Shown: positions 7,317 to 16,478 of the stretch, one piece after another
How positions within the stretch are numbered: the first letter of the stretch is position 1
How the letters are laid out: every line of letters begins with the position of its first letter
Assembly (NCBI RefSeq): GCF_003702705.1
Contig: NZ_QZMN01000009.1
Location: 62,001-126,000, forward strand
DNA length: 64,000 bases
Direction: 5' to 3'
DNA from: Ornithinimicrobium cerasi
GTDB taxonomy: Bacteria; Actinomycetota; Actinomycetes; Actinomycetales; Dermatophilaceae
Translations under genes and position numbers: made by a program
Notes under the pieces: model-generated
What the model was told of the DNA's origin: nothing
The model's database searches: none
Seen by the model: only the letters and a program-made list of their open reading frames with translations

Positions 7317-8828
7317 TCAGATGATCCCGACGGGTGCCACGCTGCCCAGCACCAGCAGGGTGGTCAGCGCAGCCACCAGGACCCACCAGGCCACGGGGGT
7401 ATGCCGTGCCTCCTCACCTGCGCGCGCCTCCCCCGCCGCGTCGGTCCCGCCGGGCCCCGTCGTGGACGGTGCGCTGAGCAGGGTCGCGAACCACCGCAGG
7501 TAGACGGCGATCCCGATCGCCACGTTGACGGCCGCGACCACGGCGAGCCACCAGGTGCCGTCGCCCACCACGGGTCGCAGCGCCACGACCTTGGCCACGA
7601 GGCCGGCTACGGCCGGTGGGAGCCCGGCGAGGGTGAGCAGGGCCAGACCGAGCGGCAGGGCCAGGAGCGGCCGGGCCCGGAGCATCCCGCGCTGCCCCTC
7701 GAGGGAGGTGCCGGCCCCGCCCTGCGCGACGACGAGGACGACGACGAAGGCCAGGAGCGTGGCGACCACGTAGACGAGGAGGTAGGAGCCGGCCGCGGAG
7801 GCGGCCCGGGAGGACAACGAGGCCAGCGGCAGCAGCACCCATCCGGCCTGGGCCACGGTGGACCACGCCAGCAGCCGGACCGTGTCGGTCTGGACGAGGG
7901 CGACGAGGTTGCCCACCGTCATCGAGAGGGCCGCGAGCAGGGCGACGGCGAGCAGCGTGGTGTCGTCCACGGACCCCAGTGCCCGCACCAGGACGACGAG
8001 GGCGCCGAGCGCCGCGACCTTGGACACCGTCGCCAGGTACGCGGTGACCGGCAGCGGAGCGGTGGTGTAGGTGATGGGGGTCCAGGCGTGGAACGGCACC
8101 GCCGAGATCTTGAAGGCCAGGCCGGCGAGCACGAACACCGAGGCCAGGAGCAGCAGGACCGGCTCCCGCGCCGTCGGCGCGCCGAGCAGCGCCGTGCCGG
8201 TGGCCGCCACCCACAGGGCGGCCCCCATGGCGAGCAGGCCGAAGGAGACGAGGGAGGTGGCCAGCAGCGCGACCGCGCCCTCGACCGACCGGGCGCGGCG
8301 CTCCGCGGCCCAGCGCGGGTGGGTCAGCGCGACGAGGGCCACCGTGGGGAGGGTGGCGAGCTCGAGCGAGACGAGGAGGGTCCCGAGGTCACCGGCAGCC
8401 GGGACCGCCGCGACACCACCGGTCGCGCCGAGCAGGAGCGAGACGACGACCGGGGCACGTCCCCCGTCGCCACCGGCACCGCCGCCGCTGACACCGCCAC
8501 CACCGTCACCGCCGGCCCACTCGCGCCACGCCAGGACGAGGACCACGAGCGCCCCGAGGAGGGCGGTCACCTGCAGGGCCGAGACCAGCCGGTCGGCGGT
8601 GTGGAGACATTCGCCGGTGGGCAGGCAGAAAGCTGTCCGGGCGTCCCCCGCGACCAGACGGAGGCCGGGCAGCGCCGCGAGGGCACCGCCGGCCAGTCCC
8701 ACCGCCGCGACCCCCAGGTGGAGGACCCGGCGCCCAGGCAGCGCGGCGTCCAGCACGAGCACGAGGACGGCGGCGACCAGCGGCGCCAGCACGGGCAGCG
8801 TGGACGCGAGCTGCACCTCCACCCTCAT
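7317..8828 (-). CDS. nuoN: NADH-quinone oxidoreductase subunit N, partial cluster
   Basis: A 503-residue antiporter-like proton-channel subunit of the membrane arm. The proton-pathway block FKISAVPFHAWTPITYTTAPLPVTAYLATVS (given here in parts: FKISAVPFHAWTP, then VTAYLATVSKVAA) is the NuoN signature with its conserved Lys and His. LLAWSTVAQAGWVLLPLA marks the later channel half. A Gly/Ala-rich loop near residues 90-120 is longer than in the 512-residue paralogue at 38768. The start ATG 8828 overlaps the nuoM stop by four bases (ATGA). It is the last gene of the set, with no terminator visible before htpX. Confidence 0.92.
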   Translation of the reverse strand: MRVEVQLASTLPVLAPLVAAVLVLVLDAALPGRRVLHLGVAAVGLAGGALAALPGLRLVAGDARTAFCLPTGECLHTADRLVSALQVTALLGALVVLVLAWREWAGGDGGGGVSGGGAGGDGGRAPVVVSLLLGATGGVAAVPAAGDLGTLLVSLELATLPTVALVALTHPRWAAERRARSVEGAVALLATSLVSFGLLAMGAALWVAATGTALLGAPTAREPVLLLLASVFVLAGLAFKISAVPFHAWTPITYTTAPLPVTAYLATVSKVAALGALVVLVRALGSVDDTTLLAVALLAALSMTVGNLVALVQTDTVRLLAWSTVAQAGWVLLPLASLSSRAASAAGSYLLVYVVATLLAFVVVLVVAQGGAGTSLEGQRGMLRARPLLALPLGLALLTLAGLPPAVAGLVAKVVALRPVVGDGTWWLAVVAAVNVAIGIAVYLRWFATLLSAPSTTGPGGTDAAGEARAGEEARHTPVAWWVLVAALTTLLVLGSVAPVGII

Positions 8829-10432
8829 CGGCCGATCACCGCCTCGACGGCCGGGGCGGTGACCGCCAGGAGCAGGACGGGCAGCACGCCCAGCAGCACG
8901 ACGAGGGCACCGAGCAGCCGCAGGGCCAGCCGCTCCGTCCGTACGGCGTCCGGCACGCGCGGCTCGGCGCGGTCGCCGGACCACACCTCCCGCAGCACAC
9001 GCACGCCGTAGGCGACGGAGAGCGCCCCGCCGACGGCGGCGAGCGCGGCATACAGGCGGAACCAGCCCTCGGGCCGGTCGGCGGCGGGCGCCCAGGCGGC
9101 GTAGACCGCCCCGATCTCCCCCCAGAAGCCGGCGAGGCCGGGCAGCCCCATCGAGGCCGCCATGCCGAGCACCAGCGCCGCACCCAGGCGGGGGGTGCCC
9201 TCGCGGAGGGCGGCCCGGGCGACCGAGAGCCGGGCGCTGCCCCAGCGGTGCTTCAGGCCGCCGACCACGACGAAGAGCAGGGCGGCGACGAGACCGTGCG
9301 CGACGTTGCCGAAGAGGGCCGCCTGCAGGCCGGTCTCGGTGCCGGCGGCCAGGGCGAGCACCACGAAGCCGAGGTGGGCGATCGAGGACCAGGCGATCAG
9401 CCGCTTGAGGTCGGTCTCGACGAGGCACGCCAGCCCGGCCCAGATCACACCCGTGACGCCCAGCCCCCCGAGCAGGGGCGCCCACAGGGCGAACCCGTCC
9501 GGGACGACGGGGACGACCAGGCGGACGATGCCGTAGGTGCCCAGCTTGAGGAGCACCGCCGCCAGGAGCACCGACGCCGCGGTCGGCGCCGTGGCGTGCA
9601 CCCAGGGCAGCCAGGTGTGGAGCGGGAAGACCGGCACCTTGAGCGCGAGCCCGAGGAGGAGCACCGCGGCCAGCGCGGCCTGGGTGCCCGGCGCGATCCC
9701 CTCCCCGCGCAGCTCGGCCCATCGGGCGAGGTCGCTCGTGCCGGTCGCCGTCGCCACCCCCAGCAGGCCCACGAGCATCAGGGTGGAGCCGACGACGGTG
9801 ACCATGAGGAAGCGGGCCGCCGCACCCTCCCGGTCGCTGCCCGGGTCGCCGTAGCGCGCCACGAGCACCCACATGGGGACGAGCACCAGCTCGAACCCGA
9901 CGAAGAAGAGGATCGCGTCCCCGGCCAGGAACGCCACGAGGGCGCCGAGCAGGACCAGCAGGAGGCAGGCGTGGTAGGTCGCCAGCCCCGGGACGTCGAT
10001 GCTGCGGACGAGGGGGATCGGCGAGGTGGCCGCGACGTCCTCGTCCTCCAGGGGCGCCGGCCGGGGCGGTGGGGGCACGTGCAGGTGGAGCAGGACGGCG
10101 ACCACGCCGACGACGGAGGTGAGCAGCACCAGCGGCGTGCTGAGTCCGTCGACCCCCAGTCGGAGCCAGACGCCGAGGCTGGGGATCCACGGCAGCTCGA
10201 CCCCCGGCCGGTGCAGGGCGGTCCCGGCCACGCCGAGGGAGCTGACGACGGCGGCGCCGACCGAGACGGCGCGGATCGCGGTGTGACCGGGGGCGGTCGG
10301 CCACCGGCCCGCCGTGAGGAGCGTGACGGCACCGACCAGGAGGGGGGCGAGGGCCAGCACGACCCAGCCGGCCCCGAGGTCGGGGACGAGCTCGAGGAGC
10401 TGGCGGCCGGCGGGACGCAGGGAGTCGATCAC
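8825..10432 (-). CDS. nuoM: NADH-quinone oxidoreductase subunit M, partial cluster
   Basis: A 535-residue proton-pumping membrane subunit. Characteristic blocks are FFVGFELVLVPMWVLVARYG (conserved Glu of helix 5), LKVPVFPLHTWLPWVHATAP with the channel Lys, and LIAWSSIAHLGFVVLALA. An acidic insert near residue 115 (PPRPAPLEDEDVAA) is not usual for the family. The GTG start at 10432 overlaps the nuoL stop (GTGA), so it is translated in step with nuoL. Confidence 0.93.
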   Translation of the reverse strand: MIDSLRPAGRQLLELVPDLGAGWVVLALAPLLVGAVTLLTAGRWPTAPGHTAIRAVSVGAAVVSSLGVAGTALHRPGVELPWIPSLGVWLRLGVDGLSTPLVLLTSVVGVVAVLLHLHVPPPPRPAPLEDEDVAATSPIPLVRSIDVPGLATYHACLLLVLLGALVAFLAGDAILFFVGFELVLVPMWVLVARYGDPGSDREGAAARFLMVTVVGSTLMLVGLLGVATATGTSDLARWAELRGEGIAPGTQAALAAVLLLGLALKVPVFPLHTWLPWVHATAPTAASVLLAAVLLKLGTYGIVRLVVPVVPDGFALWAPLLGGLGVTGVIWAGLACLVETDLKRLIAWSSIAHLGFVVLALAAGTETGLQAALFGNVAHGLVAALLFVVVGGLKHRWGSARLSVARAALREGTPRLGAALVLGMAASMGLPGLAGFWGEIGAVYAAWAPAADRPEGWFRLYAALAAVGGALSVAYGVRVLREVWSGDRAEPRVPDAVRTERLALRLLGALVVLLGVLPVLLLAVTAPAVEAVIGR

Positions 10433-12483
10433 CGTGTCACCACCCCGACGCCGGCGAGCACCAGCACGGCCCCCAGGACGAGCGCCAGCGCAGGGGTCGC
10501 GCGGCGCGGCGTGAGCCAGTCACCGGCCCGGCCGAGCAGGTGGGCGCCGGCGCCGCCGCCGCGCACCCAGGCGTCCAGCACCTCGGCGTCGAACCAGGCG
10601 ACGGCCCGCGCGAGCGCCAGCACGGGCGTCGCGACGAGGAGCCGGTAGGCGTAGTCGGCACCGAGCCCGCGCTCGGCCGCGATGCTGACGTTGGCGGGGA
10701 CCCTGGCCCCGGCGTCCCGGGTGCGCACGCCGCGCGCGGCGAGCGCGACGGCCACCGCCGCGACGAGCATGAGGAGGAGGGTGACGAGCAGCAGCTGGAG
10801 GTTGAGGTGGACGTCGCTGCGCCAGACGGGCAGCAGGGCCACGGCGGCGCCGAGGAGCGTCATGAGCATCAGCACCGTGGTGCCCAGCCGGGCGGAGGAG
10901 CTGATCGCGGCCTCCGCGCGCTCGAGCCCCTCGGCCTCGTGCAGCACCACCGGCTCGTCGAAGAAGTCGTCGATCCGCTCCACGCCGCCCTGGTGGTAGG
11001 TCGCTGCCAGCTGCTCGGCGTCGGTGCGTCGGTCGAGCACGAGCCAGGCGCGCATGCAGTAGGCGGCGGTGAGCGGGGCCGCCGCGCCGACCGAGGACAG
11101 CACGATCACCGACGCGACACCGCCGGTCGTGAGCGCACCGACCTCCGCCGCACCCAGGATCAGCTCCTTGGAGAAGAACCCGACGAAGGGCGGCACTCCC
11201 GCCAGGCCGAGCAGTCCCCAGGCGAGCCGGCGGCGCAGCACCCGGTAGCGGCGGGCGCCGGAGGCGACGAGCGCCATGGCGGTGCCGCCCACCAGCACGC
11301 CGAGCCAGCCCACGGACAGGAAGAGCAGCGCCTTGAACCACGCGTGGGCGACGAGGTGCTGCGCCGCCGCGTCCGGTCCGGTCGCCGGCGTCGCGGCGGC
11401 CAGCGCGGCGAGCATCAGGGCCACCTGGCTGACGGTGGACCAGGCCAGCAGCCGCTTGAGGTCGCCCTGCGCGAAGGCCAGCAGCGCGGCCCCCAGGACC
11501 GTCACCGACGCGAGCACGGCCAGCAGCAGCCGGGCCGGGTCGGTGACGGCGAGCAGCTCGAAGAGGTGGGTGAGCACGACCGTGCCCGCGGCGACCATCG
11601 TCGCGGCGTGGATCAGCGCGGAGGCGGGCGTGGGGCCCTCCATCGCGTCCGGGAGCCAGTCCTGGAACGGGAAGAGCGCCGACTTGCCCGCCACCCCCAC
11701 GACCACGAGGAGCATGGCCACGACGAGGCCCGTCGAGGGCCCGGGCACCGTGGCGCTGCTGCTCCAGTGCTCGACGATGCGGGTGATCGACGTCGTGCCG
11801 GCGCCGCCCGCGAGGATCACGAGCCCGAGGACGAAGCCGATGTCGGCGGTGCGGGTCACGAGCAGCGCCTTGCTGGCTGCCCGGCGGGCGGCGTTCTTGG
11901 TCGAGTGGTGGCCGATGAGCAGGAAGGAGCACCACCCCATGACCTCCCAGCCGACGATGAGCAGCAGGACGTCGTCGGCGTGCACGGTGAGCAGCATGGC
12001 CGCGGTGAACAGCGAGACCGTCGCCGCGAAGGTCCGGTAGCGGGGGTCGTACCAGAGGTACCAGCGGGCGTAGACCTGCACGACCAGCGCGACCGTGGCG
12101 ACGGTGACGGCGATGAGCGCCAGCGGCCAGGTGACGACGAGGCCGAGGGGGGCGTCGAGCTCCCCGAGGGGCAGCGCCCCGAGGGTGCCCGAGGTGCGGC
12201 GCGCCCCGGGGGTGAGGGCCAGGGCATACAGCTGCCAGACGGTGGCCGCCAGCGTGCCGAGCCCGCCCGCGACACCGATCCACGCGGCGAGGCGGTTCGA
12301 GCGGCCCGACAGCGTGACCCCGGCGAGCGCGGCGAGGAGCGGCACGAGCACCGCCCACTGGGCGGGGGTCCCCCACAGGTCGGGCACGGGCAGGGCCGGT
12401 ATGCCGAGGCTCGGCAGCTGCAGGTCCGCCCAGGACAGCTCGCTCGGGTCGGGCAGCGAGATGCCCGGCAGGGTCCGGCTCAC
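10429..12483 (-). CDS. nuoL: NADH-quinone oxidoreductase subunit L, partial cluster
   Basis: A 684-residue distal proton-pump subunit. Marks are YLWYDPRYRTFAATVSLF, LLIVGWEVMGWCSFLLIGHH, GKSALFPFQDWLPDAMEGPT with the channel Lys, ALIHAATMVAAGTVVL and LKRLLAWSTVSQVALMLAAL. The C-terminal part holds the long lateral helix region. The N-terminus is extended by about 30 polar residues (LPGISLPDPSELSWADLQLP) compared with the other nuoL. The GTG start at 12483 overlaps the nuoK stop. The copy of GGTATGCCG at 12398 lies inside this extension and forces an ATA codon. Confidence 0.93.
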   Translation of the reverse strand: MSRTLPGISLPDPSELSWADLQLPSLGIPALPVPDLWGTPAQWAVLVPLLAALAGVTLSGRSNRLAAWIGVAGGLGTLAATVWQLYALALTPGARRTSGTLGALPLGELDAPLGLVVTWPLALIAVTVATVALVVQVYARWYLWYDPRYRTFAATVSLFTAAMLLTVHADDVLLLIVGWEVMGWCSFLLIGHHSTKNAARRAASKALLVTRTADIGFVLGLVILAGGAGTTSITRIVEHWSSSATVPGPSTGLVVAMLLVVVGVAGKSALFPFQDWLPDAMEGPTPASALIHAATMVAAGTVVLTHLFELLAVTDPARLLLAVLASVTVLGAALLAFAQGDLKRLLAWSTVSQVALMLAALAAATPATGPDAAAQHLVAHAWFKALLFLSVGWLGVLVGGTAMALVASGARRYRVLRRRLAWGLLGLAGVPPFVGFFSKELILGAAEVGALTTGGVASVIVLSSVGAAAPLTAAYCMRAWLVLDRRTDAEQLAATYHQGGVERIDDFFDEPVVLHEAEGLERAEAAISSSARLGTTVLMLMTLLGAAVALLPVWRSDVHLNLQLLLVTLLLMLVAAVAVALAARGVRTRDAGARVPANVSIAAERGLGADYAYRLLVATPVLALARAVAWFDAEVLDAWVRGGGAGAHLLGRAGDWLTPRRATPALALVLGAVLVLAGVGVVTR

Positions 12484-12830
12484 GGTGTCTCCCCCGGCGC
12501 GTCGTCGCTGGTCGCCACGACGGCGCGCGGGTCGAGGTCGGCGGCGAGGTCGACGTGGCCGCGCGCCCGGTGCAGGGCGACGAGCACGGCGAGCGCGACC
12601 ACCACCTCCGCCGCGGCGATCGTGATGAGGAAGAGGGTCAGGACCGGTGCCGAGGCGTGGAGGTCGCTCTCGGTCGTCTGCCCCACCGTGACGAGGAGGA
12701 GACCGGCGGCCCCGAGGAGCAGCTCGACGCCGACGAGGACGAGCACGGCGTGCCGTCGCGCGAGGATGCCGTAGACGCCGAGCCCGGCGAGGACGGCGAC
12801 GAGCAGGTAGGGAAGGGCCGGTCGGATCAC
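12480..12830 (-). CDS. nuoK: NADH-quinone oxidoreductase subunit K, partial cluster
   Basis: A 116-residue, three-helix subunit linking NuoH/J to the pumps. GVYGILARRHAVLVLVGVELLLGAAGLLL carries the conserved Glu of helix 2 (read here as VGVELLLGA). PVLTLFLITIAAAEVVVALAVL carries the helix-3 Glu. A polar tail of about 20 residues follows, longer than the 99-residue copy at 43818. GTG start 12830 overlaps the nuoJ stop by GTGA. Confidence 0.9.
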   Translation of the reverse strand: MIRPALPYLLVAVLAGLGVYGILARRHAVLVLVGVELLLGAAGLLLVTVGQTTESDLHASAPVLTLFLITIAAAEVVVALAVLVALHRARGHVDLAADLDPRAVVATSDDAPGETP

Positions 12831-13384
12831 GGTGTCTCCCCGTGCTCGGCGGCGGCGGGCGGCTCGTCCGGACGGTGGGCCGCCCGGTCCTTCCCACCGA
12901 CCGGGGCGCGGGCGACGGCGACGGCCGCGACGAGGGCCAGGAGCAGCAGGGCCGACAGCAGCTCGAACGGCCAGACGTAGGTGCCGAAGATGCCGGTGGC
13001 GACGTCGGTGCTCGACGGTCCGGCGATCGGGACGGGGTCGCCTCCGAGGGTGGCCAGCAGCGAGCCGCCGAGCAGGATCGTGGTGCCGGCACCGACCAGC
13101 GCCGACGCGCCCCGCTGCGCCACCGAGGTGACGACCGGCACGCCACCGGTGCGGGTCAGCATGAGCGCGAAGAGGACGAGGACGACGACCGCCCCGACGT
13201 AGACGAGGAGCTGGACGAGCGCCACCAGCTCGGCGCCCAGGACGAGGTAGCAGCCGGCGAGCCCGCCCAGCGCCACGACCAGCCAGAGCGCGGCGTGCAG
13301 GACCTGGCGCGAGGTCACCGCCAGCAGGCCGGCGCCCGCGGTGACCAGGCCGACGGCCAGGAAGAGGACGTCGGGTCCGCTCAC
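12827..13384 (-). CDS. nuoJ: NADH-quinone oxidoreductase subunit J, partial cluster
   Basis: A 185-residue five-helix membrane subunit. The conserved helix-3 core is [20 protein letters not shown], followed by FALMLTR, the NuoJ hallmark. The C-terminus is a charged Pro/Ala/Glu tail of about 25 residues. It is clearly shorter than the 293-residue paralogue at 44117, which has an extra cytoplasmic tail. GTG start 13384 overlaps the nuoI stop. Confidence 0.9.
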   Translation of the reverse strand: MSGPDVLFLAVGLVTAGAGLLAVTSRQVLHAALWLVVALGGLAGCYLVLGAELVALVQLLVYVGAVVVLVLFALMLTRTGGVPVVTSVAQRGASALVGAGTTILLGGSLLATLGGDPVPIAGPSSTDVATGIFGTYVWPFELLSALLLLALVAAVAVARAPVGGKDRAAHRPDEPPAAAEHGETP

Positions 13385-14034
13385 CCCCTGCCTCCGGCGG
13401 GTCGGTCGTCCGTCGCCGGCGGGGCGGGGGGCTCGTCCTGCATCTGCGCGGCGGGCGCCTCGACGGCGCTCGGGCCGGCCGCCTCGATGCCGATGGCCGC
13501 CTCGGCGGGCGGCGGCTCGGCCATGGCCGCCTCGACGGCGGACGGCTCGGCGGCGGACGGCCCGGCGGCCGTGTCCCCCGGGCCGTGGTAGCCCTCGGGC
13601 CAGGCCGACCTCGGGACCCGGTCCATCCAGGTGCCGAGCTGCTCCTTGCCGTGGAGCAGGTTGCGGATGTCACCCTCGGCGTAGGCGAAGTCGGGGGCCC
13701 AGAACAGGGCGTCGAAGGGGCAGACCTCGATGCAGATGCCGCAGTACATGCAGAGCGAGAAGTCGATGTCGAACCGGTCCAGGACGTTCTTCTGCCGGTC
13801 GCGGCCGCCCTCGGTCTCGGCGGGCACCGTCTCCTTGTGCGAGTCGATGACGATGCACCAGTCCGGGCACTCGCGGGCGCACAGCATGCACGAGGTGCAG
13901 TTCTCCTCGAGCAGCGCGATCACCCCGCGCGAGCGGTCGGGAAGGTCGGGCTGCACGTGGGGGTACTGGACGGTGTGCGAGCCACGGGCCAGCACCCTGG
14001 CCGTCGTGGCGAGGCCCTTGAGCAGACCCTTCAT
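13381..14034 (-). CDS. nuoI: NADH-quinone oxidoreductase subunit I, partial cluster
   Basis: A 217-residue ferredoxin-like subunit carrying two 4Fe-4S clusters (N6a/N6b) that pass electrons to NuoB. Cysteines 46, 49, 52 and 56 ([12 protein letters not shown]) and 95, 98, 101 and 105 ([12 protein letters not shown]) are all present. From about residue 152 a low-complexity Ala/Pro/Glu tail of some 65 residues includes AAGPSA and PSAVEA repeats. This tail is absent from the copy at 44995, whose extension is N-terminal. The ATG at 14034 overlaps the nuoH stop (ATGA). Confidence 0.93.
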   Translation of the reverse strand: MKGLLKGLATTARVLARGSHTVQYPHVQPDLPDRSRGVIALLEENCTSCMLCARECPDWCIVIDSHKETVPAETEGGRDRQKNVLDRFDIDFSLCMYCGICIEVCPFDALFWAPDFAYAEGDIRNLLHGKEQLGTWMDRVPRSAWPEGYHGPGDTAAGPSAAEPSAVEAAMAEPPPAEAAIGIEAAGPSAVEAPAAQMQDEPPAPPATDDRPAGGRG

Positions 14035-15005
14035 GACAGGACCACCACCCCGACCGCGGTGACGGCCAGCTGGAGCAGGGCGAGCGGCAGCAGCACCAGC
14101 CAGGCGAAGCGCTGCAGCTGGTCCTCGCGCACGCGGGGCCAGGCGACCCGCAGCCACAGGAAGAGCACGCCGACGAGGGTCGCCTTGAGCAGGGTCCAGA
14201 GCGCTCCGACGGCGCCGACGTCCCCCCAGGGCCCGCGCCAGCCACCCAGGAAGAGCACCGCGAAGAGGAGCGCCATGACCACCATGCCGGCGTACTCGGC
14301 CAGGAGGAAGAAGGCGAAGCGTAGCCCGGTGTACTCGGTCAGCGGGCCGAAGACGATCTCCGCGTCCGCGATCGGGGCGTCGAAGGGGGTGCGCTGGAGC
14401 TCGGCGACGCTCGCTGCGAGGAAGACCACGGCCGCCGGCGCCTGCCACAGCAGCCACCACCACGACCACGCCTGGACGATGCCGGTGAGGGAGAGCGTCC
14501 CGGCCGCGAGCGCGACGCTCGCCGCGGAGAGGACCAGCGGCAGCTCGTAGGAGACGAGCTGCGCCCCGGCGCGCATCCCGCCGATGAGGGAGTACTTGTT
14601 CCCGCTGCCCCAGCCCGCCATCAGGGTGCCGATCACGCCCACGCTGGTCGCGGCCAGCACGAACAGGAGCGAGGCAGGGACGTCCGCGCCCACCCACGCG
14701 GCGCTGAACGGGATCGCCGCGAGCGCGACGAGGTAGGGGACGAGGGCCACCCCCGGGGCCAGCCGGAACACCGGGCGGTCGGCGGCCGCCGGTGTCACGT
14801 CCTCCTTCTGCACGAACTTGATGCCGTCGGCGACGAGCTGGAGGATCCCGTGCGGTCCGGCCTCCATCGGCCCCAGCCGTCCCTGCATGTGCCCCATGAC
14901 CTTGTGCTCGAGCTGCCCGAGCGCCAGGGGCAGGGTGAGGAAGGCCGCCATCACGACGACGGCCTTGAGCACGACCTCGAGGAGGAGGGGAAGGTCACTG
15001 GGCAT
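14031..15005 (-). CDS. nuoH: NADH-quinone oxidoreductase subunit H, partial cluster
   Basis: A 324-residue quinone-chamber subunit. Conserved loops are [57 protein letters not shown] and [15 protein letters not shown]. The ATG at 15005 gives the normal N-terminus. An in-frame ATG at 15095 would add 30 polar residues. TAGTGT ends 7 nt before 15005, so a leaderless start is likely. It heads the H-N block and needs its own promoter because the three genes upstream are not nuo genes. Its upstream region holds the paired TGACGTCA sites. Confidence 0.92.
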   Translation of the reverse strand: MPSDLPLLLEVVLKAVVVMAAFLTLPLALGQLEHKVMGHMQGRLGPMEAGPHGILQLVADGIKFVQKEDVTPAAADRPVFRLAPGVALVPYLVALAAIPFSAAWVGADVPASLLFVLAATSVGVIGTLMAGWGSGNKYSLIGGMRAGAQLVSYELPLVLSAASVALAAGTLSLTGIVQAWSWWWLLWQAPAAVVFLAASVAELQRTPFDAPIADAEIVFGPLTEYTGLRFAFFLLAEYAGMVVMALLFAVLFLGGWRGPWGDVGAVGALWTLLKATLVGVLFLWLRVAWPRVREDQLQRFAWLVLLPLALLQLAVTAVGVVVLS

Positions 15006-15086
15006 CGTCGCCACACTAGCCAACGTCGGTGACGCACCGCTGCCCCCGCGCCCGGGGCTCTGCGTCCCCTCGACGACGGTTGCGTA

Positions 15087-15116
15087 TGACGTCACGATGG
15101 TGTCATGATGACGTCA
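15087..15116. promoter_or_regulatory. Two TGACGTCA palindromes 22 bp apart, putative operator
   Basis: Perfect 8-bp palindromes lie at 15087-15094 and 15109-15116, so their centres are two helical turns apart on one face of DNA. Between them, GTCATGATGAC (15103-15113) adds another overlapping symmetry. The second copy ends on the A of the ATG of the ribbon-helix-helix gene. Ribbon-helix-helix dimers commonly bind such short symmetric sites in pairs, so autorepression is likely and control of divergent nuoH possible (inference). Confidence 0.6.
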
Positions 15117-15604
15117 TGGATCTCACACCCTACCTCGACGGGATCGCCGCGGACCTCGACCGGGCCACCGCCCTCGCCGACGACCGCACCCGCGACGTCG
15201 CCCACCGCCTCGTCTCCGCGCTCGAGCCGGGACTGCGGCTCGCGCTCGTCCGGGCCGTCTCGGACACCGCGGCCGCCGTGGCCAGGGAGCTCGACGAGGC
15301 CGTCGTCACGGTGACCATGGCCGGCACCGAGCCGGTCGTCACGGTCACCCGCACCCCGCCGCCGACCTCCCACGAGCCCGACCGGCCCGCCCTCCCCGCG
15401 GACGACGACGGGGACGGCGGCGCGGCCCGGATCACGCTCCGGCTGCCGGACCAGCTCAAGACCCGGGCCGAGGAGCTCGCCGCCTCCTCGGGGCAGTCGT
15501 TGAACACCTGGCTCGTCCACACCGTCCGCCGCGCGACCGCGCAGGGGCGCGACGGCATACCCCCCACCACCCCCGGCTCCCGTCGCGTCAGCGGCTGGGC
15601 CTGA
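15116..15604 (+). CDS. Ribbon-helix-helix (HicB/Arc-like) regulator with N-terminal domain
   Basis: 162 residues in two parts. Residues 1-85 form a predicted helical domain (MDLTPYLDGIAADLDRATAL) of unknown role, then a Pro/Asp-rich linker. Residues 105-145 (ARITLRLPDQLKTRAEELAA, then SLNTWLVHTVRRAT) are a ribbon-helix-helix DNA-binding fold like HicB antitoxins. No HicA-type toxin is next to it, so a regulator is more likely than a toxin-antitoxin pair. The following DUF4097 gene starts 19 bp downstream and is probably co-transcribed. The start codon is fused to a palindromic operator candidate. Confidence 0.75.
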   Translation: MDLTPYLDGIAADLDRATALADDRTRDVAHRLVSALEPGLRLALVRAVSDTAAAVARELDEAVVTVTMAGTEPVVTVTRTPPPTSHEPDRPALPADDDGDGGAARITLRLPDQLKTRAEELAASSGQSLNTWLVHTVRRATAQGRDGIPPTTPGSRRVSGWA

Positions 15605-15623
15605 ACCGACCACGGAGGTCGTC

Positions 15624-16454
15624 ATGGACAACACCGAGATGCTCCCCACCACCCACGCGCTAACGGGGGTCCGGGCGCTCGTCGCCCACAACCACCGCGG
15701 TGACGTCGTCGTCACGCACGTGCCCGGCGACCCCGGGACGGCCCCGGGCACGGTGCGGCTGACCCCCCGGCACGCCGGTGTCGACCTCTCCCGCGCCACC
15801 GTCGAGGTCGTCGACGGGCGGCTGCGGGTCGAGGTGCCGCGGATCGACGACGGCGGCCACGGGTTCACCCTCGGGCCCATCAGCCTCGGCGGCGGGACGG
15901 CCGTGCACGTGGAGATCGAGGTGCCCGCCGGTGTGGCGGTCGAGGCGACGACCAAGCTCGGCGACGTGCTGGTGCAGGGCACCGGAGGGAGCACGACGGT
16001 GCGCACCGGCGCGGGCGAGGTCCGCGTGGAGCGCTGCCTGACCGTCCGGGCCGCCACCGGTGCCGGGAACCTCACCGTCGGGGCCTGCACCGGCGGGTCC
16101 GCGACGACGGGCACCGGGGAGGTCGTCGTCGACAGCTCCGAGGGTGAGCTGCACGTGCGCGCGGGAGCCGGTGACGTGCGCGTGAACGCCAGCTCGGGCG
16201 GGGCGGTGAGCGCGGCCACCGGCGCGGGCGACATCCGCGTGGAGCTGCTCTCCGGGAGCGCCGAGTGCCGCAGCGGCGCGGGTGACGTCACCGTCGTGGT
16301 GCCCCGGGGCGAGCCGGTGTGGCTCGACCTCAGCGCGGGCCTCGGCACCGTCCGTCGCGACGTCGAGCCCGTGGGCGCCCCGGCGGACGGGCAGGCCTAC
16401 CTCTCCGTCAAGGCGCGCACCGGCCTCGGCGACGTGACCGTGCGGCACCCCTGA
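15624..16454 (+). CDS. DUF4097 family beta-strand repeat protein
   Basis: A 276-residue protein made of repeated short beta strands of the form TGAGDVRV/TGTGEVVV, with VRTGAGEVRVERC, ATGAGNLTVGAC, TGTGEVVVDSSEG, RAGAGDVRVNASSG, ATGAGDIRVELLSG and RSGAGDVTVVVPRG in succession, as expected of a parallel beta-helix. No signal peptide or membrane segment is visible, so it is likely cytoplasmic. The function of the family is unknown. Pairing with a HicB-like ribbon-helix-helix gene suggests it is the effector or partner of that regulator. GGAGG lies upstream of ATG 15624. It is convergent with the VOC gene. Confidence 0.8.
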   Translation: MDNTEMLPTTHALTGVRALVAHNHRGDVVVTHVPGDPGTAPGTVRLTPRHAGVDLSRATVEVVDGRLRVEVPRIDDGGHGFTLGPISLGGGTAVHVEIEVPAGVAVEATTKLGDVLVQGTGGSTTVRTGAGEVRVERCLTVRAATGAGNLTVGACTGGSATTGTGEVVVDSSEGELHVRAGAGDVRVNASSGGAVSAATGAGDIRVELLSGSAECRSGAGDVTVVVPRGEPVWLDLSAGLGTVRRDVEPVGAPADGQAYLSVKARTGLGDVTVRHP

Positions 16455-16478
16455 GAAGAGCCCCCCGCCGATCCGGGC

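Noticed and set aside
15116-15604. HicAB-type toxin-antitoxin locus
   Set aside because: No HicA-like small toxin frame is present on either side. Only the RHH fold supports the idea.
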